Below are positions 1 to 8,990 of a stretch of DNA of 64,000 nt, piece after piece. Below the pieces are notes generated by a model. The model searched no databases and was not told the DNA's origin. It saw only the letters and a program-made list of their open reading frames with translations. How positions within the stretch are numbered: the stretch's first letter is position 1; every line of letters starts with the position of its first letter. This DNA comes from M269 sp964640795 (GTDB lineage Bacteria > Pseudomonadota > Gammaproteobacteria > Enterobacterales > Alteromonadaceae): positions 1 to 64,000 of the forward strand of contig CAZXIN010000020.1 of NCBI GenBank assembly GCA_964640795.1, in the 5' to 3' direction. A program made the translations under genes and the position numbers.

Positions 1-292
1 TTCCAATCCAACAGGTTTTCCCCATATTTTACTTGTGTCTTTTGACAGGAAAAGTAACATTACACTCCTTGCCCGTTTATACCAAATAGTAGGCAGTTAT
101 CTCGTCAAAACTCATGAATTTCACCTTATATTGGTGCCAAAATGATAGAGTTGATTAAGATTTATCCAGTTTTACTGATTTGGTCAATACAAGAAGGCAT
201 AGTAAGTTATTCGTGCTTTGATTTTAAGCGCTGATGTTTTTTTATCGTTTTTATACATACCAGAAATCAAGTGGTATCGGTTGGAGAGTAAA
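1..292. other. non-coding leader upstream of asnS
   Basis: No convincing gene is seen in these bases on either strand. The stretch is AT-rich and must hold the asnS promoter, but no -35/-10 pair stands out enough to call. A GGAGAG ribosome-binding site lies just before the asnS ATG at 293. Confidence 0.5.
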
Positions 293-1690
293 ATGGCCCA
301 CGTATCTGTGGTAGATGTTCTGTCAGGTAAATTTGCGATTGGCGATGCTATCGTAACGAAAGGATGGGTAAGAACCCGTCGAGATTCCAAGGCAGGTTTG
401 TCTTTTATTAATGTGCACGATGGCAGTTGCTTTGATGCTGTGCAGGTTATTGCCATGAATAATTTACCCAATTACGCTGATATCCAAAAATTGACTACAG
501 GATGTTCTGTTGCTGTTTCAGGCACAATCAAAGCGTCTGAAGGCAAAGGACAAGCACTCGAGATTGAAGCAACGGCAGTCGAAATACTCGGTTGGGTGGA
601 AAACCCAGACACCTACCCGATGGCAGCCAAGCGTCACAGCGTTGAGTTTTTACGTGATCAGGCCCATTTACGTGCAAGAACGAACATTATTGGTGCTGTG
701 ACGCGCGTTCGAAACTGTTTGTCTCATGCATTACATAGGTTCTTTCATGAGCGTGGCTATTACTGGATCAGTACACCAATATTGACGGGGAGTGACACAG
801 AAGGCGCTGGAGAGATGTTCAGAGTCTCTACATTAGATGCAGTAAACCTACCTTTAGATGACAAAGGTGCGGTCGATTACAGTCAAGACTTCTTCGGAAA
901 AGAGACTTACCTGACGGTATCCGGACAACTTAATGTCGAAACGTATGCTTGTGCCATGTCTAAGGTGTATACATTTGGGCCAACTTTTCGGGCAGAGAAC
1001 TCCAATACCAGCCGACACCTTGCTGAGTTCTGGATGATTGAACCTGAAGTAGCCTTTGCTGATTTAAGTGACATTGCTCAGCTAGCGGAAGACATGCTTA
1101 AGTATGTGTTTAAGGCCGTGTTAGAGGAACGTGCAGATGACATGGCCTTTTTCGCTCAACGAGTAGAAAAAGAAGCTATTACACGCCTTGAAAAAGTCAT
1201 TGATCAGGACTTTGTGCGCATGGATTACACTGATGCTATTGATATCCTTAAAGCTAGCGGCAAGAAGTTCGAATACCCTGTTGAATGGGGTGTTGACTTA
1301 GCATCTGAGCATGAACGCTATTTAGCAGAAGAACATGTCGGTGCCCCCATCATTATGCAAAACTACCCTAAAGACATAAAAGCATTCTATATGCGCATTA
1401 ATGACGATGGGAAAACCGTAGCCGCAATGGATGTATTGGCGCCAGGTATCGGTGAGATTATTGGTGGCTCTCAGCGTGAAGAACGCTTAGATGTCTTCGA
1501 TAGACGTCTTGCAGAAATGGGCTTAGATCAAGAAGATTACAGCTGGTATCGTGATCTGCGCCGTTATGGCACAGTGCCTCATTCAGGTTTCGGTTTAGGC
1601 TTTGAGCGACTAGTTGCTTATGTAACAGGCATGCAAAACGTTAGAGATGTTATTCCTTTCCCTAGAACGCCTGGCAGTGCGCCTTACTAA
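293..1690 (+). CDS. asnS: asparaginyl-tRNA synthetase
   Basis: Class IIb aminoacyl-tRNA synthetase that charges tRNA-Asn in the cytoplasm. The 465-residue product matches the usual length of about 466. It has an N-terminal OB-fold anticodon-binding domain (GWVRTRRDSK near residue 25), class II motif 2 (FRAENSNTSRHLAEFWM) and motif 3 (GFGLGFERLVAYVTG) close to the C-terminus. The open frame extends upstream to 218, but the ATG at 293 has a GGAGAG site and gives the family N-terminus MAHVSVVDVL, so I start there. A strong terminator follows directly, so it is probably monocistronic. Identification is secure. Confidence 0.97.
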   Translation: MAHVSVVDVLSGKFAIGDAIVTKGWVRTRRDSKAGLSFINVHDGSCFDAVQVIAMNNLPNYADIQKLTTGCSVAVSGTIKASEGKGQALEIEATAVEILGWVENPDTYPMAAKRHSVEFLRDQAHLRARTNIIGAVTRVRNCLSHALHRFFHERGYYWISTPILTGSDTEGAGEMFRVSTLDAVNLPLDDKGAVDYSQDFFGKETYLTVSGQLNVETYACAMSKVYTFGPTFRAENSNTSRHLAEFWMIEPEVAFADLSDIAQLAEDMLKYVFKAVLEERADDMAFFAQRVEKEAITRLEKVIDQDFVRMDYTDAIDILKASGKKFEYPVEWGVDLASEHERYLAEEHVGAPIIMQNYPKDIKAFYMRINDDGKTVAAMDVLAPGIGEIIGGSQREERLDVFDRRLAEMGLDQEDYSWYRDLRRYGTVPHSGFGLGFERLVAYVTGMQNVRDVIPFPRTPGSAPY

Positions 1691-1710
1691 AATATATTAG
1701 CTCATTTGAA

Positions 1711-1738
1711 AGCCAGTCGATTGACTGGCTTTTTTATT
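1711..1738 (+). terminator. asnS intrinsic terminator
   Basis: Perfect 8-bp stem AGCCAGTC / GACTGGCT with a GATT loop, followed by a T-rich run. It starts 20 bases after the asnS stop codon. Confidence 0.88.
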
Positions 1739-1759
1739 TAAAGGTCAAACTCTAGCTCC

Positions 1760-2311
1760 CTACGACCAATGTTGAAAATAACGCCCTGTTTCTCTCTCAG
1801 GTTTTGGCAATGCTTTCGTGATGGGTGTCCCCAAATATAGAAAACCCACTATTTCGTCATCTACGTTCAACGCCAGCTCATGCTTAACATGTTCATCAAA
1901 TGCATAGCTTCCTGTGCGCCATACACCACCAAAACCTTGTGCCAGAGCAGTCATTTGCATCGCTTGTACGGCACACGCTGTCGACGCAATTTGCTCAACT
2001 CTAGGGACTTTAGGGTGTTCTTGATATTCACATATTGCGACAATAACCATGGGTGCTCTATGAGGCAATTGCAATGCCCTATCAACAGACTCTTGCTCTT
2101 TACTTAATCTCAAAGCTGATTCTTGATAAATTTTGCCCAGCTTTTCCAATCCATCACCAGTACAAACAATAAAGCGCCAAGGAGTTAAGCAAGCATGATC
2201 GGGGGCTCTTAAGGCTGCTTGCATGATGTTTTCTAGTGTTTCACCTTGTGGTGCAGGAGCTTGTAGCCGAGGTTGAGAGCTACGATTCAGCAATAGTTCT
2301 AACGCATCCAT
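1760..2311 (-). CDS. YdjA-like nitroreductase
   Basis: FMN-dependent nitroreductase-fold oxidoreductase, 183 aa, the length of E. coli YdjA. Family features are the early MDALELLLNRSS region, the RAPDHACLTPWRF segment that contributes to FMN binding, and the central FGGVWRTG motif near residue 125. The protein is expected to be a soluble dimer using NAD(P)H; the physiological substrate is unknown for this subgroup. It is transcribed towards asnS, with the asnS terminator between them. No operon partner is visible. Confidence 0.88.
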   Translation of the reverse strand: MDALELLLNRSSQPRLQAPAPQGETLENIMQAALRAPDHACLTPWRFIVCTGDGLEKLGKIYQESALRLSKEQESVDRALQLPHRAPMVIVAICEYQEHPKVPRVEQIASTACAVQAMQMTALAQGFGGVWRTGSYAFDEHVKHELALNVDDEIVGFLYLGTPITKALPKPERETGRYFQHWS

Positions 2312-2440
2312 TCAAATTCCCATTTAAGTAATGTATTGATGACCTAGTATACTCCTTTTGTTGACCATCGGTTCACTCAATAGTACCAAGCCACTTTGTA
2401 AACTGCGGATTTGTATAAGGTAGCACCTTTTGACAACCAC

Positions 2441-2467
2441 AAAAAAAGGCGCCCAAGGCGCCTTTCC
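2441..2467 (-). terminator. terminator downstream of doxX-like gene
   Basis: Stem AAAGGCGCC / GGCGCCTTT with a three-base loop. Read on the minus strand it is followed by seven T residues, as expected for the end of the DoxX gene whose stop is about 20 bases upstream. Confidence 0.85.
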
Positions 2468-2487
2468 AATAAATCAATCAGCTGGTA

Positions 2488-3111
2488 TTAGTTGTTATCA
2501 CCAAATTTTTTATTTAGGAAATAATCAACACTGGTGAATTTACCACCGCCAGTAAAGAACAATGAGAACAACATGATGAAATAAGTCGCAGCAAACTCAA
2601 TCCCGTTATTCAAAATAGTGATACTACCGCTAGATGTTAACCAACTATAGTTGCCATGTTCTTTCAGCAAGCTAATAGCTGCCGCTTTTTTATCAGGAGC
2701 TTCCATAACAGATTCATTTAGGAAAATAGTACCGTCTGACATCCAGCTCGTTGCATCAGCTAGCGTTGCCCAACCGTTTTCTGCATGTACAGTTAGCATA
2801 GCAACGACCATCGTAATCATAAGAGGAATTGCTGCCCAGCGCGTCGCTAAACCAATCAATATTAACATACCGCCGATGAATTCAGCCGCTACAGCTAAAC
2901 CCAAAAATAGTGCAGGTGCAGGTAAGCCTAGTCCCCAATCTGCGTTACCAAACCAAGCAACTTGGTTTTCCCAACCTTGTATCTTAGTCCAACCAGCTTG
3001 GATCATAATGGGAGCTAGATAGAGACGAAGTAATAATGGTGCCAGACCTTCAGCGACAAGTGTTTTATCTAAAAGGTTCTGCAGCGGTGCATAAATTTTG
3101 GCTAAATTCAT
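2488..3111 (-). CDS. DoxX family membrane protein
   Basis: A 207-residue inner-membrane protein of the DoxX family. Several hydrophobic segments are visible, including LGLPAPALFLGLAVAAEFIGGMLI-type DoxX helices around residues 60-90 and an ITMVVAMLTV segment. The motif APIMIQAGWTKIQGWEN near the N-terminus is typical of the family. DoxX proteins are linked to respiratory or thiol-redox functions, but the role of this one cannot be assigned. It is longer than minimal DoxX because of a loop near residues 115-150. It appears monocistronic with its own terminator. Confidence 0.85.
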   Translation of the reverse strand: MNLAKIYAPLQNLLDKTLVAEGLAPLLLRLYLAPIMIQAGWTKIQGWENQVAWFGNADWGLGLPAPALFLGLAVAAEFIGGMLILIGLATRWAAIPLMITMVVAMLTVHAENGWATLADATSWMSDGTIFLNESVMEAPDKKAAAISLLKEHGNYSWLTSSGSITILNNGIEFAATYFIMLFSLFFTGGGKFTSVDYFLNKKFGDNN

Positions 3112-3274
3112 GATTTAAGTTCCTGTATTTTTATTTAATTACTGTGATAGATAGAACGAGTGTCGATAAAATTTCGTTTATTATACTTTATTACTAGAAG
3201 GTGTAGCTCTTTCAAGTATAATTTTTGTCTAAGCTAATTCGTCCTGAAAACCATAACACAACATGTAATCAAAG

Positions 3275-3427
3275 ATGAAACGATCCACACGACCACTACA
3301 AGCTTTATTTGCTAAACAACAACGCAAAGTTAAAGCTAATCAGCGTATGGCAATGTTACTAAAGTCATATGCTGAAGATGATCATAAGCGAATAGCACGG
3401 CTGCTTAATGAATGGTTAAAAGAGTAA
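3275..3427 (+). CDS. 50-residue basic protein, unknown
   Basis: A short ORF starting MKRSTRPLQALFAKQQRKV and ending RIARLLNEWLKE. It is rich in Lys and Arg, has no signal peptide or Cys, and is predicted mostly helical by eye. The ribosome-binding site is weak (AAAG). It sits alone between the divergent DoxX gene and sppA. Codon use looks coding and no overlapping frame competes, but I do not recognise the family, so it is a hypothetical protein with moderate support. Confidence 0.5.
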   Translation: MKRSTRPLQALFAKQQRKVKANQRMAMLLKSYAEDDHKRIARLLNEWLKE

Positions 3428-3647
3428 AAGAAATCTTGCTCTAATTTTCTTAGCATGGTGCCCGTTCAAATATCGCGAGTAATTTACTGTAGAACATTTC
3501 ATTCTACAATTAACAAAACGCGCCAAATCTAACAATTTAAAATACTAACGGTAATTTTCACATAATATTTTACATTTGCCCTTTTATACTGGACCTAATA
3601 TTCGGTAGCATTAGCGTTAGATAATCATTGTAGGCGCAATCGTAAGC

Positions 3648-5507
3648 ATGTCCAGTAACAACAGTTTGACCAAAACTTTTTTTATTGGAATTTGGTCAAT
3701 ACTAAATTTCACTCGAAAAGCATTTTTCAACCTTATATTTATAAGCATAGTTATCGTTATCATAGCGAGTATTATGTCCGAAGAAGGCCAAGTTAAAATA
3801 CCACAAGAATCCGCCTTAACACTGGACCTACGTGGCAATATCGTTATACAAAAGGTAGCAATATCCCCTCTTGATGAGTTTTTGGAAGAAGCACTAGAGC
3901 AATCTAACGACAACCCTGAAGTACTCTTACAAGACGTTATTTACACCATTGAGAATGCCCAACAAGACAACAGGATTAAAGCGTTGGTGTTAAATCTTCA
4001 AGGTCTTGGTTCTGCAGGGTTAGACAAACTTCAACAAATCGGTGATGCAATTGATAGGTTCAAGGCATCAGGTAAGCCTGTATATGCTATAGGTGACTAC
4101 TTCACTCAAAATCAGTACTACTTAGCAAGCCGAGCAAACCATGTTTATTTAAACCCTGAAGGTTTTATGATGCTTGAAGGCTACAATCGATACCGATTGT
4201 ACTTTAAAGAAGCATTGGCCAAGCTAAAAGTATCTACACATATATTTCGTGTCGGAACTTATAAATCAGCAATTGAACCATATATTCGTGACGACATGTC
4301 GGAAGCAGCGAAAGAGTCTAACCTGGCATGGTTAACATCGCTATGGAATGTATATAAAGCTGATGTAGCTAAAGCAAGAAACATCGAACTGGATAACTTC
4401 GATGAATCACTTGAGGTGTTCAATGCAAAGTTCGATGAAGCAAATGGAGATTATGCTTTATATGCTCAGCAAAATGGCTGGGTTGATGCGCTCAAAACAA
4501 GGAATGAAATTAGGGCGGAATTAGCAGACCTTGTAGGCACTAATAAATCAACATTAGGTTACAATAACGTCAGTTATAAAAACTACTTAAAAGTTATTAA
4601 GGCTCCTTTCCCTATAGTCAACAATACAGCAGACAAAGTGGGCATTGTTGTGGCGAAAGGTACCATACTCAATGGCACACAGAAAGCTGGTACAATTGGC
4701 GGAGATAGCACTGCCCATATGCTTAGAAGAGCGCGCTTAGACAGTAGTGTTAAAGCGGTTGTTTTATACGTAGATTCACCAGGTGGAAGCGCTTTTGCTT
4801 CTGAAATTATTCGTCAAGAGGTTGAGCTTCTCAAAGAAGCAGGAAAACCTGTTGTCGCTTCTATGAGCACATATGCAGCATCAGGTGGCTACTGGATATC
4901 TGCAAGTGCTGATCAGATTTGGGCTTCACCAGCAACGATTACTGGATCTATCGGTATTTTCGGTATGTTTATGACTTTCGAAGATACACTAGACTACCTT
5001 GGAGTAAGAACTGACGGCATTGGAACAACAGATATCGGAGCGCTAACACCAACAGCTGCACTGAAACCTCAAATGGCAAACATCATTCAGCGCAGCATTG
5101 AGCATGGCTATGATGAGTTTATAAGCCTTGTTGCTCAACAACGTAATATGACAAAAGAAAATGTCGATGAAATTGCTCAGGGGCGCGTTTGGATTGGTCA
5201 AACAGCTAAAGAGTTAGGCTTAGTTGATGAACTAGGTAATCTGGATGACGCCACTAAAGCCGCCGCTGACTTAGCTGAACTCGAAACATACGACACTAAG
5301 TACTTTGAACAAAGTTTAAGCCCTAGAGAAAAATTCTGGCAAGAAATCTTCGGTATTGCCTCCGTATGGTTTAGCGACATCTATTTTGATTCGCAAGACA
5401 GCAAGCTCATTGGAATGTTTAAGCAATTAGCACGAGAGTTTGATGCGGTGACAAAATTGAATGACCCGAAGGGAGTTTATGCCTTCTGTATCTATTGCGA
5501 ACAATAA
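3648..5507 (+). CDS. sppA: signal peptide peptidase SppA, 67K type
   Basis: Membrane-anchored S49-family serine protease that degrades cleaved signal peptides at the periplasmic face. The 619 residues match the double-domain 67K form. One N-terminal transmembrane helix (about residues 25-45) is followed by two tandem S49 domains. The catalytic Lys lies in FRVGTYKSAIEPYIRDDMS in the first domain, and the nucleophilic Ser in STYAASGGYWIS in the second. The start ATG has only a weak ribosome-binding site. A strong terminator follows, so it is probably monocistronic. Confidence 0.95.
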   Translation: MSSNNSLTKTFFIGIWSILNFTRKAFFNLIFISIVIVIIASIMSEEGQVKIPQESALTLDLRGNIVIQKVAISPLDEFLEEALEQSNDNPEVLLQDVIYTIENAQQDNRIKALVLNLQGLGSAGLDKLQQIGDAIDRFKASGKPVYAIGDYFTQNQYYLASRANHVYLNPEGFMMLEGYNRYRLYFKEALAKLKVSTHIFRVGTYKSAIEPYIRDDMSEAAKESNLAWLTSLWNVYKADVAKARNIELDNFDESLEVFNAKFDEANGDYALYAQQNGWVDALKTRNEIRAELADLVGTNKSTLGYNNVSYKNYLKVIKAPFPIVNNTADKVGIVVAKGTILNGTQKAGTIGGDSTAHMLRRARLDSSVKAVVLYVDSPGGSAFASEIIRQEVELLKEAGKPVVASMSTYAASGGYWISASADQIWASPATITGSIGIFGMFMTFEDTLDYLGVRTDGIGTTDIGALTPTAALKPQMANIIQRSIEHGYDEFISLVAQQRNMTKENVDEIAQGRVWIGQTAKELGLVDELGNLDDATKAAADLAELETYDTKYFEQSLSPREKFWQEIFGIASVWFSDIYFDSQDSKLIGMFKQLAREFDAVTKLNDPKGVYAFCIYCEQ

Positions 5508-5527
5508 AATAACCAATAGTTTTCATC

Positions 5528-5557
5528 AAAAAGCTCGCTAGTCAGCGAGCTTTTTGA
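5528..5557 (+). terminator. sppA intrinsic terminator
   Basis: Twelve-base arms AAAAAGCTCGCT / AGCGAGCTTTTT with a four-base loop, about 20 bases after the sppA stop. The symmetric A and T runs may let it act in both directions. Confidence 0.88.
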
Positions 5558-5661
5558 TACGTGATTCTCTGCAAAAGGTGGCAAGTACAGTGGGATTATT
5601 CAGAAGAAATATAGAGGCATCACAGTTCACAGATATTCTATAAGAACGTGAACGCGTGGTT

Positions 5662-8600
5662 CTAAAGATATTCGCGTAGCTTCTGCTTCAACTCCAGATT
5701 CCTGAGTGGCTTACTCAAATAATCATCCATTCCCGCTTCTAAACACAACTCTTTATCTCCCTTCATCGCATTCGCAGTTAGGGCAATAATAGTCAGCGAC
5801 TTGGCATACTTACCAGCATCACCGGAGCGTATATCACGTGTTGCTTCAAAGCCATCTTTATTAGGCATCTGGCAATCCATCAAAACAATATCAAAATAGT
5901 TTTCGGGAAAGCCATTAATCCGCTCAATGGCATCGACGCCATCATTAGCGAGCTCAACATCCATTCCTAACTTATCTAACATTGCTTTGGTGACTTGCTG
6001 ATTTATTTCGTTATCTTCAACAAGCAGTATGCGCTTTCCGCTGGTTAGCAAAGGTTGATTCTGCCCTTGTACTCTTCGCTCTTCCGCTTCTCGAACATGA
6101 TGCCTTGTTAACAGCTTTCTAGGTACAATAGACGGGCTCGACTGCTCAGCTAACATAGAAAATAATGAGAGTAGATCCGTCGTCGTTAAGGGCTTTGGAA
6201 AGTAACCAACAAAACCAAGCCCAGTCAACAACTCAGTATCGCCTCGTTGGGCAACAGATGTCATCAAAACGAGTGGAATAGTGCTTAATTGAGCATCCGA
6301 CTTAAATCGCTGAGCAATTTGAAAGGCACTAAAGCCTTGCACCTGATTGTCCAATATAATGAGGTCGAATAGTTTCTCATTCAATTTACTCCTCGCATTG
6401 CATAACTCTATGGTTTGCGAAGCGCTTCCGGCTGTTTCTACACGAACTCCCCACTGTGCCAATTGCTTAACTAAGACATTTAAGTTCGTTTCATTATCGT
6501 CAACAATAAGAACATGCATGTGACTGACATCTTCTTCTGGCACCGCTCGAATATTAGCTTGTCCCCTTTTTAACTCAATTGAAAACCTGAATTCACTACC
6601 CCGCCCTAACTCGCTTGACGCATCAATGTCACCATCCATTAAATGACACAACTTTTGACTAATTGATAATCCCAATCCGGTGCCACCAAAATTCCGAGTT
6701 GTCGAAGTATCTGCCTGTGTAAAAGCAGAAAATAGACTATCTAACTTGTCGGTATCTATACCAACGCCAGTATCCTTAACACTAGCAAACAGCCTCAAAG
6801 CGTCCCCGTGACTTTCTAATCTAGCAGTAACTTTGACTTCTCCAGCCGACGTAAACTTAATTGCATTCCCAATAACATTAATAAAGATTTGTCTAATACG
6901 ACTAGGATCTCCGAAAACACTTGGGTTTTCTATATCAACGACATCACATACCAGTTCCAACCCCTTTTCCTGAGCGGGCAATGCGAATGACTCTCCGACT
7001 TCTTCAATGAGTTTCAACAAGTCAAACTCAACCAGCTCTAACTCAATATGGCCAGAATCGATCTTTGAAAAATCAAGAATATCGTTAATCACATTTAACA
7101 GAGCATAAGCACTTTGTCTGGCAACGGTAGATTTATGACGCTGCTCTTCATTAAGATCGGACATATCAAGCAAATCAAGCATACCGATAACACCATTCAT
7201 AGGCGTTCTTATTTCATGGCTCATGTTAGCCAAAAATTCAGATTTAGATTGATTAGCTCGTTGAGCCAATTCCAATGTATGGTTTAACGCCTGTGTTTTT
7301 TCAACAACCCGTTGTTCTAGGCTAGCATTAATATTAGCCAACTCCAGATTAAGTCTAACCTTTGCTAAATTAGCATTTTTTAAATCCAGTATTGACTCAC
7401 TCAATCGCTCACCAAATGTTTTTAACTTACGTTGCATCATACTGATTTCACGTATGTGGCTTTCAGATGTATCGAAAGTCAGGCCCTCAAAATCATCTCT
7501 TGTGTTAATTTTATCTAACATCTCAGACAAGCGATTTATTGGCGCACTAAACTTCATTGCAGCATAACGACTGACAAAGAAGCAAAAAACACCAGCGACA
7601 CTCAGAAGAGATAAGGAAAAAGCCATATACTTGGCGATTATCATCTCGAAAACTGATCTTGGAATCGCTGTCACCACTGTCCAACCAAGCCCTTCAACTT
7701 CGTTTTTATGGACAAGCTCTCGCCTACCATTGGCCAAAATAGCGTAATATAAATTGGGTTCTCGGAAGTAGTTCAGCAATCGGCTGTCAGATAAATCTTG
7801 CAAAAACTCATAGCCTAGTGAAGGTGTGCTATAGATAACACGATCATTTTCGTCTAGCAGTACAATCCCTTGTTCATCATGAACTTCTTGTCGATTAAGC
7901 TGTTCAAGCTTACTTAAGTCCAGCGATATTTCGACAATACCAAGAAACTCAGAGTTTTTAAGCAAGGGCTCTGAAATGGCTAAAATAGGTTGATTTCCGA
8001 ACCCTCGCCCTCGAAAAGCACTTGAAACAAAAGAAGTTCTATTCTTTTTCACTTCGTAGAAATAAGGCCTATCAGAAATACTCGTCAGTCCATCTTTTTC
8101 AACCAATGCCATAAGAGAGTATGGAGCAGCCATAGAAATCTCTCCATCGGCATCACTGGTTAGTGCTGTTCGCACACTAGGGTAAGTCCCCTTAATATGT
8201 GACAATAAAGCTTTCGAATAATCGTGACTGGTGTCTTCTCCAAGTGCTTTAGCTGTCAATCTAAGTACTTGTTGATGCTGAGTAATATAATTAGACAATT
8301 CCTTAGCAATACTTTTTCCCGTTAGATCTTGTGCATATTTGAGGTCTTCAAGCTTTTCTTCTTTGGTTGCGCTTAACCAAAAAAATGACAAGGCAAAAAG
8401 TGAGCTAACGATGGCTGCGAACGAAGTAAAAGTCAGTAACTGGCTGAATGCTTGCTTATCAAGAGCAGGGTTTCGGCGACCTCGAACTAATAGGGCTAGA
8501 GCATATCCTAAAATGATATTGATAAAGCCATTGATGACATACTTAACCGTGATGGCTATCTTACTAATCACTAGGAAATCGGAAAACAACCAATACTCAA

Positions 8601-8946
8601 CTGCGACTACCATCCAGCCAAGTGTTAACCAATAAAGTAAGCCATATAAAATCGGATTCTTACGCCACTTTAAAGCTAAAGAAACAACCATAACTTCAAG
8701 GGTGACAGGGATCAGAACTAAGAAATGTGACCAATTCAAGTACGTAGCAAGGCCAGCCACGATAGAAACAAGTAAACCAGCCCTAACACCAAATCTAAGC
8801 CCAACAGCTACAGCAATGACGTTACCAAAGACAAGCTCGGCTTCGTTAAAAAAAGGAATAGGCAAGTAATTGAGCAACGCCGCAACTAATGTCGCCACAG
8901 CGAGATAGATTAAGAGACCAACATTACTCTTCGCTAATTTACTCAA
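5662..8946 (-). CDS. hybrid sensor histidine kinase with two receiver domains
   Basis: A 1094-residue BarA-like kinase. The N-terminal 150 residues hold about five membrane helices resembling a MASE-type sensor. A further helix, an extracytoplasmic Cache-like domain (about residues 195-430), a second membrane helix and a HAMP-like linker follow. The HisKA domain carries the phospho-acceptor His577 in NMSHEIRTPMNG, then an ATPase domain with GVGIDTDKL and GGTGLGLSIS boxes. Two receiver domains end the protein, with acceptor Asp866 (ILDNQ) and Asp1024 (LMDCQM). There is no Hpt domain, so phosphotransfer probably needs a separate Hpt protein. No response-regulator gene is adjacent and the signal is unknown. 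Confidence 0.93.
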   Translation of the reverse strand: MSKLAKSNVGLLIYLAVATLVAALLNYLPIPFFNEAELVFGNVIAVAVGLRFGVRAGLLVSIVAGLATYLNWSHFLVLIPVTLEVMVVSLALKWRKNPILYGLLYWLTLGWMVVAVEYWLFSDFLVISKIAITVKYVINGFINIILGYALALLVRGRRNPALDKQAFSQLLTFTSFAAIVSSLFALSFFWLSATKEEKLEDLKYAQDLTGKSIAKELSNYITQHQQVLRLTAKALGEDTSHDYSKALLSHIKGTYPSVRTALTSDADGEISMAAPYSLMALVEKDGLTSISDRPYFYEVKKNRTSFVSSAFRGRGFGNQPILAISEPLLKNSEFLGIVEISLDLSKLEQLNRQEVHDEQGIVLLDENDRVIYSTPSLGYEFLQDLSDSRLLNYFREPNLYYAILANGRRELVHKNEVEGLGWTVVTAIPRSVFEMIIAKYMAFSLSLLSVAGVFCFFVSRYAAMKFSAPINRLSEMLDKINTRDDFEGLTFDTSESHIREISMMQRKLKTFGERLSESILDLKNANLAKVRLNLELANINASLEQRVVEKTQALNHTLELAQRANQSKSEFLANMSHEIRTPMNGVIGMLDLLDMSDLNEEQRHKSTVARQSAYALLNVINDILDFSKIDSGHIELELVEFDLLKLIEEVGESFALPAQEKGLELVCDVVDIENPSVFGDPSRIRQIFINVIGNAIKFTSAGEVKVTARLESHGDALRLFASVKDTGVGIDTDKLDSLFSAFTQADTSTTRNFGGTGLGLSISQKLCHLMDGDIDASSELGRGSEFRFSIELKRGQANIRAVPEEDVSHMHVLIVDDNETNLNVLVKQLAQWGVRVETAGSASQTIELCNARSKLNEKLFDLIILDNQVQGFSAFQIAQRFKSDAQLSTIPLVLMTSVAQRGDTELLTGLGFVGYFPKPLTTTDLLSLFSMLAEQSSPSIVPRKLLTRHHVREAEERRVQGQNQPLLTSGKRILLVEDNEINQQVTKAMLDKLGMDVELANDGVDAIERINGFPENYFDIVLMDCQMPNKDGFEATRDIRSGDAGKYAKSLTIIALTANAMKGDKELCLEAGMDDYLSKPLRNLELKQKLREYL

Positions 8947-8990
8947 GATAACCTCGTTTACCTACAATCGTTCTGCCTTAAAGTTTTAGC

